From contig NZ_NCSM01000004.1 in NCBI RefSeq assembly GCF_002224125.1, positions 175,967-239,966 of the forward strand: 64,000 nucleotides of DNA. The letters run 5' to 3'. Below are positions 59,674-64,000 of the stretch, one piece after another. A program made the translations under genes and the position numbers. How positions within the stretch are numbered: position 1 is the first letter of the stretch; each line of letters begins with the position of its first letter. The stretch is from Streptomyces sp. NBS 14/10. GTDB lineage: Bacteria; Actinomycetota; Actinomycetes; Streptomycetales; Streptomycetaceae. Under the pieces are notes generated by a model. The model saw only the letters and a program-made list of their open reading frames with translations, was not told where the DNA came from and ran no database searches.

Positions 59674-60297
59674 TCAGATCTGTGCGGGGGCAAGCTCCCG
59701 CGGCGTGGGTGTTTTCATCTGTTGCGCACTCAACGACCGCCGCATCACAGCGAACTCGACGACGTGTTCGGCCACCAGCTCAAGGCGTTCGGCCACCTGT
59801 GGATCCTGCACTCGGCCATCGACGTCGAACGAAGTGGTCTCCGTATTGATCGTGACCCCGAGCGGAGTGGGCCACCCGCGCAGCGCGTGAACGGTTGTCC
59901 GTAGCGCGGAGACCGCCGACGCCGACGCCTGCCAACCCCCGGCGACCGATATACAGCCCACGGCGCGCCCCGAGAAGTACGGCCGCCGGTCCGAGCGCAG
60001 TTCCTCCATGTAGTCGAGTGCGTTCTTCACCATTCCCGAGATCGAGCCATGGTAGGCGGGCGTGGCGATAATCAGGCCGTCCGCCGACGAGACGGCCTCG
60101 ATGAGTGCTTTCGCCCGTTCGGACCGTTCTGCCGCCGCGTATTCGTACAACGGCATCACCAGGTCGGGCCCACTGACCAGCTTCACTCGCGCGCCTCGGC
60201 GGACAGCCGCGGCGAGGGCGATGCGCAGGGCCTTCTCCGCAGTCGAGCCCGCCCTGTTGGACCCGCCGATTCCCACTATCTGAACCGCTTCCGGCAC
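59674..60297 (-). CDS. NADPH-dependent FMN reductase
   Basis: A 207-residue flavodoxin-fold reductase of the SsuE/MsuE type. FMN phosphate loop: VGIGGSNRAGSTAEKALRIAL. Family motifs: PLYEYAAAERSERAKALIEAVSSADGLIIATPAYHGSISGMVKNALDYM and ISVAGGWQASASAVSALRTTVHALRGWP. It should reduce FMN with NAD(P)H and hand over free FMNH2. The luciferase-like monooxygenase domain of the hybrid enzyme in this cluster needs exactly such a partner (inference from two-component flavin systems). The GTG at 60297 is chosen for its GAGGGAGGGCAAC; an upstream in-frame start lies at 60324. The start lies 60 bases after the NRPS stop. Confidence 0.85.
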   Translation of the reverse strand: MPEAVQIVGIGGSNRAGSTAEKALRIALAAAVRRGARVKLVSGPDLVMPLYEYAAAERSERAKALIEAVSSADGLIIATPAYHGSISGMVKNALDYMEELRSDRRPYFSGRAVGCISVAGGWQASASAVSALRTTVHALRGWPTPLGVTINTETTSFDVDGRVQDPQVAERLELVAEHVVEFAVMRRSLSAQQMKTPTPRELAPAQI

Positions 60298-60357
60298 GTT
60301 GCCCTCCCTCTCGTCCTGCGCCACAAGTCCTCTGACATCCGCCGCCCCGCGGTTTGT

Positions 60358-63300
60358 TCAGGCCGATACCGTTGTTCGAAGCCGCGCCGCCAGTACCGGA
60401 CCGATGACCGCAAGCGCCTCGGGCCCGGTCATGGCTCCGTGTGCGACGGGTACGTCGGTCACGTCGATGGCCCCGGCTACGTAGGGGCGCCACGCATCCG
60501 GAGTCGGCCATCCGTCCCCTCTGTTCAGCGCGGCGGAGAAGAAGAGCAGATCACCACCGAAGACGCGGCCACTGATCGCCCCGGACAGGGCGACATGGGT
60601 GGCGAACACCCGCGGGAGCAGCGCGAGCGCCCGTGCCGGGAGAAGCGAAAGCGGGCTGCCCGGCTCCGCCGCGAGACTGAGAAACCGTTCCTCGTCGATG
60701 TTGATGTCGATGTCGATGTCGGGCGAAGGGGCATCAACTGCGGCCTGATCGGTGCCCTCGCCCGCGGTGCCTCTCGACGCCGGCAGCATGCCCACCGAGT
60801 CCAGAAGAGCGCCGAGACCGGATGTCTCGTCCGTCAGCTCCTCCGGTGTGACCGGATACCCGTCGAGTACGGCGACAAGCCCGACCTCATCGCCTTCCGA
60901 CTGCAGCCGGGCGGCGATCTCCTGCGCCACACCGCCGCCGAAGGACCAGCCGACGAGGTGGTACGGACCGGTGGACCGCACCTTCCTCATCTGCCGGATG
61001 TATGTCTCGGCGATCTCCACGAGGCTGGTGGGGCGCTCGGTCGGGTCGGAGAGCATCGGCGACTGGAGGACGTAGAGCGGAGTGTCGGCGTCCAGATACC
61101 TCAGCAGACCCGAATAGACCCAGCCGATGCCGACCGCCGGGTGGATACAGAACACCGGAGGTTTATGACCGTCGGCGCGGAGTGGCAACATCACCGCCAG
61201 CGGATCAGCCGCCTCGATGGCGCCCGCACCGGCCGTGTCGGAGTCGATGAGCGCGGCCAGGCCGACGACTGTGGGCGTGTTGAACAGCGTACGGATGCCG
61301 AGTTCCACGGCTCGTCCGGTCCGGATGCGGCTGATCAGCCGGGCCGCGAGGAGGGAGTGGCCGCCCAGGTCGAAGAAGCTCTCCTCCGCTCCGATCCGAC
61401 TCGCGTCCACCCCCAGTACCTCGGCGAACACTTCCGCCAGCCATGCTTCTGTTGGTGTGGCAGCCGTGCGGCTCGATCCGGCCACCGCGTACTCGGGTGC
61501 CGGAAGCGCCCGGCGGTCCAGTTTGCCGTTCGGTGTGAGTGGCAGCTGTTCGAGGACCATGACTACGGAGGGCACCATGAACTCCGGCAGCCGCGCGGCC
61601 AGTGTGGCCCGCACACTCTTCGCGTCGACTGCCGTGCCTGCTGCCGGCACCAGATAGCCCACCAGCCGCTGATCCCCGGGTCGGTCCTCCCGCGCCACCA
61701 CCGCGGCCTGGACCACTCCGGCGCAGGCCATCATCGCGGCCTCCACCTCACCGGGTTCGATACGGAAGCCCCGCACCTTCACCTGACCGTCGGCGCGGCC
61801 CATGTACTCCAGCACCCCATCGGCCGACCACCGGGCCAGATCTCCCGTCCGGTACATCCGCGCGCCCGCGGGCCCCCACGGACACGCCACAAAGCGTTCG
61901 GCGGACAGCCCGGCCCGCCCCAGATACCCCCGGGCCAGCTGCGCACCGGCGATATACAGCTCGCCCACCACACCCGGCAGCACCGGCCGCAACCCCGAAT
62001 CCAGCACGAACATCCGCGTATTCGCCACCGGACGGCCGATCGGGGATGCCGCGTCGGCGCTGTCCCGCATCCACCAAGTGCTGGCGTACACCGTCGCCTC
62101 GGTGGGGCCGTAGGCGTTCATCAGCCGACTGGCCGACAGCGCCTTTCTGATGTGGGTCGCCACCGTTGCGGGCAGCCCCTCACCAGCGAGCACAACGGTC
62201 TCCGCCGTCACATCCACATCGGAGTGCGCGATGACACCGGCGAGGGCGGACGGGACGGCGCTGATCAAGCTGACGTGGCGATGTGCGTCGGAGCCACGGT
62301 CGGCGAGGTCCAGCAGATCGTGCAGGATCTCGATGGTGCCGCCGCATATGAGCGGAGCAAACATCTCGAAGACCGATACGTCGAAGTTGAACGACGTGGT
62401 GAGCAGCACATGCGCCAGGCCCTCCGCACCGAACTCATTGACGGCCCAGCACACGAAGTTGCTGGCATTGGCATGGCTGACGACAACGCCCTTGGGGCGG
62501 CCGGTGGAACCCGAGGTGTAGATGACGTAGGCGGAGTTGCCCTGCCTCAGCTCGCGCACACGGTGGACGTCCGTCGGACTCGTGGTCGGCCGGTCCGCAA
62601 GGACCTTGGCGAAGGCCGCGTCGTCCAGAAGCTGGATCGACGCGGACACTCCGCGTGGGAGAGCCGAGGCCGCGCCCCGTGTCGACAGGATCAATACCGG
62701 CCGGGTGTCTTCGAGGAGGTAGTCGATGCGGTCCTGCGGATAGGACGGGTCGATCGGCACGTAGGCCGCACCCGCCTTCAGCACGGCGAACACGGCTACG
62801 ACCGCCAGCTCGGTACGGGGCAGCGCGAGGGCGACGCAGTCCTCCGGACCCACGCCCAGCGAGATCAGATGATGGGCGAGTTGGTTGGCCCGCTCGTCGA
62901 GTTGGCGGTAGGTGAGTCTGTGATCACCGCTGATGAGTGCGGTGTGTTCGGGGGTGCGGGCGGCCTGTTCCTCGAACAGCGCGGGCAGGGTGGTGGGCGG
63001 GTATGTGCGGGTCGTGTTGTTCCATGCCGCCAACTGGGCCCGTTGCGCTGCGGGGTCGGCCAGTGGAAGGTCACTCAGGCGGAGCTCGGGCTGGGCGCTG
63101 GCGGTGTCCAGGAGCAGGGTGAAGGCTTGTGCGAGGCGGTCTGCGGTGGCCTGGTCGTACAGGTCTGTAGCGTATTCGAGCACACCGCGGATGCCGGTTG
63201 GGTGGCCCTGTGGGTCGAAGGTTTCTTCCAGCTCGGCGAACAGGTCGAATTTCGCATTACGTACGGTGATGGGCTCCGGTGCTGTGTGTACCGGGCCCAG

Positions 63301-64000
63301 CTCCAGTACGGGGCGTGCGTTGTTCTGGAGGACCAGCATGATCTGGAACAGCGGGTGCCGGCCCGCTGTGCGTGTCGGGTTCAGTTCTTCGACGACTCGC
63401 TCGAAGGGCACGTCCTGGTGTTCGTACGCTTCCAGGTCCACCTCGCGTACGCGGTCCAGAAGCTCGGCGAATGAAGGGTTTCCGCTCGCGTCCGTCCGTA
63501 GGACCAGGGTGTTCACAAAGAACCCGATCAGGTCCTCCAGGGACTCATCGGTGCGGCCCGCGGTCACCGAGCCCACCGGTACGTCCGTCCCGGCGCCGAT
63601 GCGGGTCAGCAGGGCCACCAGTGCCGTATGCAGCACCATGAACACGCTCGCGCCCCGCTCCCGGGCCATACGCTCCACTCGCGCATGCACCTCGGCACCG
63701 AGGGACAGTCCGACCGTGGCCCCCCGGAACGACCCCACCGCGGGCCGCGGACGATCAGACGGCAGCGCCAACTCCTCAGGAGCCCCCGCCAACACCTCAT
63801 GCCAGTAGCCAAGTTGGGTGCTGGTCATACTCGCCGCGTCATCCTGCGAGCCCAGCAGCTCCCGCTGCCACAACGTGTAATCCGCGTACTGCACCGGCAA
63901 CGCGTCCCATACCGGAGGCTCGCCCGCCACCCTCGCTTGGTAGGCACGTCCGAGATCGCGTAGCAACGGTCCCACCGACCAGCCGTCACTGGCGATGTGG
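60358..64000 (-). CDS. NRPS module C-A-PCP-TE, N-terminus beyond the window
   Basis: The last 1214 or so residues of an NRPS. The frame is open to base 64000, where the condensation motif HIASDGWS is visible. Then come A ([33 protein letters not shown]10 TPNGKLDRR), PCP ([14 protein letters not shown]) and a type I thioesterase ([16 protein letters not shown], terminal His in PVAHGAMTG). Residues lining the A pocket read about DVFSVAAVYK, which I could not match to an amino acid. The thioesterase makes this the chain-terminating protein. A run of GATGTC repeats (60697-60720, DIDIDI) lies in the TE loop. More modules may lie beyond the window. Confidence 0.88.
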   Translation of the reverse strand, partial: HIASDGWSVGPLLRDLGRAYQARVAGEPPVWDALPVQYADYTLWQRELLGSQDDAASMTSTQLGYWHEVLAGAPEELALPSDRPRPAVGSFRGATVGLSLGAEVHARVERMARERGASVFMVLHTALVALLTRIGAGTDVPVGSVTAGRTDESLEDLIGFFVNTLVLRTDASGNPSFAELLDRVREVDLEAYEHQDVPFERVVEELNPTRTAGRHPLFQIMLVLQNNARPVLELGPVHTAPEPITVRNAKFDLFAELEETFDPQGHPTGIRGVLEYATDLYDQATADRLAQAFTLLLDTASAQPELRLSDLPLADPAAQRAQLAAWNNTTRTYPPTTLPALFEEQAARTPEHTALISGDHRLTYRQLDERANQLAHHLISLGVGPEDCVALALPRTELAVVAVFAVLKAGAAYVPIDPSYPQDRIDYLLEDTRPVLILSTRGAASALPRGVSASIQLLDDAAFAKVLADRPTTSPTDVHRVRELRQGNSAYVIYTSGSTGRPKGVVVSHANASNFVCWAVNEFGAEGLAHVLLTTSFNFDVSVFEMFAPLICGGTIEILHDLLDLADRGSDAHRHVSLISAVPSALAGVIAHSDVDVTAETVVLAGEGLPATVATHIRKALSASRLMNAYGPTEATVYASTWWMRDSADAASPIGRPVANTRMFVLDSGLRPVLPGVVGELYIAGAQLARGYLGRAGLSAERFVACPWGPAGARMYRTGDLARWSADGVLEYMGRADGQVKVRGFRIEPGEVEAAMMACAGVVQAAVVAREDRPGDQRLVGYLVPAAGTAVDAKSVRATLAARLPEFMVPSVVMVLEQLPLTPNGKLDRRALPAPEYAVAGSSRTAATPTEAWLAEVFAEVLGVDASRIGAEESFFDLGGHSLLAARLISRIRTGRAVELGIRTLFNTPTVVGLAALIDSDTAGAGAIEAADPLAVMLPLRADGHKPPVFCIHPAVGIGWVYSGLLRYLDADTPLYVLQSPMLSDPTERPTSLVEIAETYIRQMRKVRSTGPYHLVGWSFGGGVAQEIAARLQSEGDEVGLVAVLDGYPVTPEELTDETSGLGALLDSVGMLPASRGTAGEGTDQAAVDAPSPDIDIDINIDEERFLSLAAEPGSPLSLLPARALALLPRVFATHVALSGAISGRVFGGDLLFFSAALNRGDGWPTPDAWRPYVAGAIDVTDVPVAHGAMTGPEALAVIGPVLAARLRTTVSA
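60697..60720. repeat. Hexanucleotide tandem repeat in the NRPS thioesterase
   Basis: Four units of GATGT(C/T) in frame encode an Asp-Ile run ([10 protein letters not shown]). It is a microsatellite-like slippage region in a surface loop. Confidence 0.6.

Overview
The window is very GC-rich with GTG/TTG starts, rare TTA codons and typical actinomycete regulators (LacI, TetR, DeoR, ECF sigma, SpoIIE phosphatase, XRE). It reads as chromosomal DNA of a Streptomyces or close relative. No rRNA, tRNA, CRISPR array, phage or transposase gene was seen.

Layout. 1-4.85 kb (+): the end of an acyl-CoA synthetase gene, a LacI regulator, and a ThuA-like plus Tat-exported alginate-lyase-like pair behind a perfect LacI-type palindrome. 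4.77-13.3 kb (-): a 27-residue zinc-ribbon ORF, a SpoIIE-type phosphatase, a translationally coupled pair of ATP-grasp genes, and an ABC permease next to an unusual secreted-hydrolase/ABC-ATPase fusion. 13.9-30.05 kb (-): biosynthetic cluster 1, six tightly packed genes. They encode a 2527-residue PKS (two nitronate-monooxygenase-like barrels, KS, AT, PUFA-type ACP, KR), a second PKS (KS, AT, DH, phosphopantetheinyl-transferase-like), a free ACP, an alpha/beta hydrolase with a Cys nucleophile, a glycosyltransferase and a methyltransferase. The set resembles PUFA-synthase / heterocyst-glycolipid (HglE-like) systems and probably makes a glycosylated, methylated polyketide lipid.

30.4-45.4 kb is mostly ordinary accessory and regulatory sequence: a small membrane protein, TerD, a deaminase, TetR genes with membrane partners, an ECF sigma factor with a convergent STAS protein, and a GNAT enzyme. 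It also holds a PGM1-like ATP-grasp gene convergent with an adenylation-domain/membrane fusion, a GH75-like chitosanase under a perfect palindrome, and an AgaR / AgaS / class II aldolase amino-sugar locus.

45.4->64 kb (-): biosynthetic cluster 2, cut by the window end. It has a C-A-PCP-TE NRPS, an FMN reductase, an XRE regulator, two MFS transporters and a 3549-residue hybrid enzyme (acyl-AMP ligase, ACP, KS, AT, ACP, luciferase-like monooxygenase, C, A, PCP, C). The FMN reductase probably feeds reduced flavin to the monooxygenase domain. Both clusters carry in-frame TTA codons (PKS1, the hydrolase, the hybrid enzyme, one MFS), whereas none was seen in the other genes. This suggests bldA-dependent, developmentally timed expression of both.
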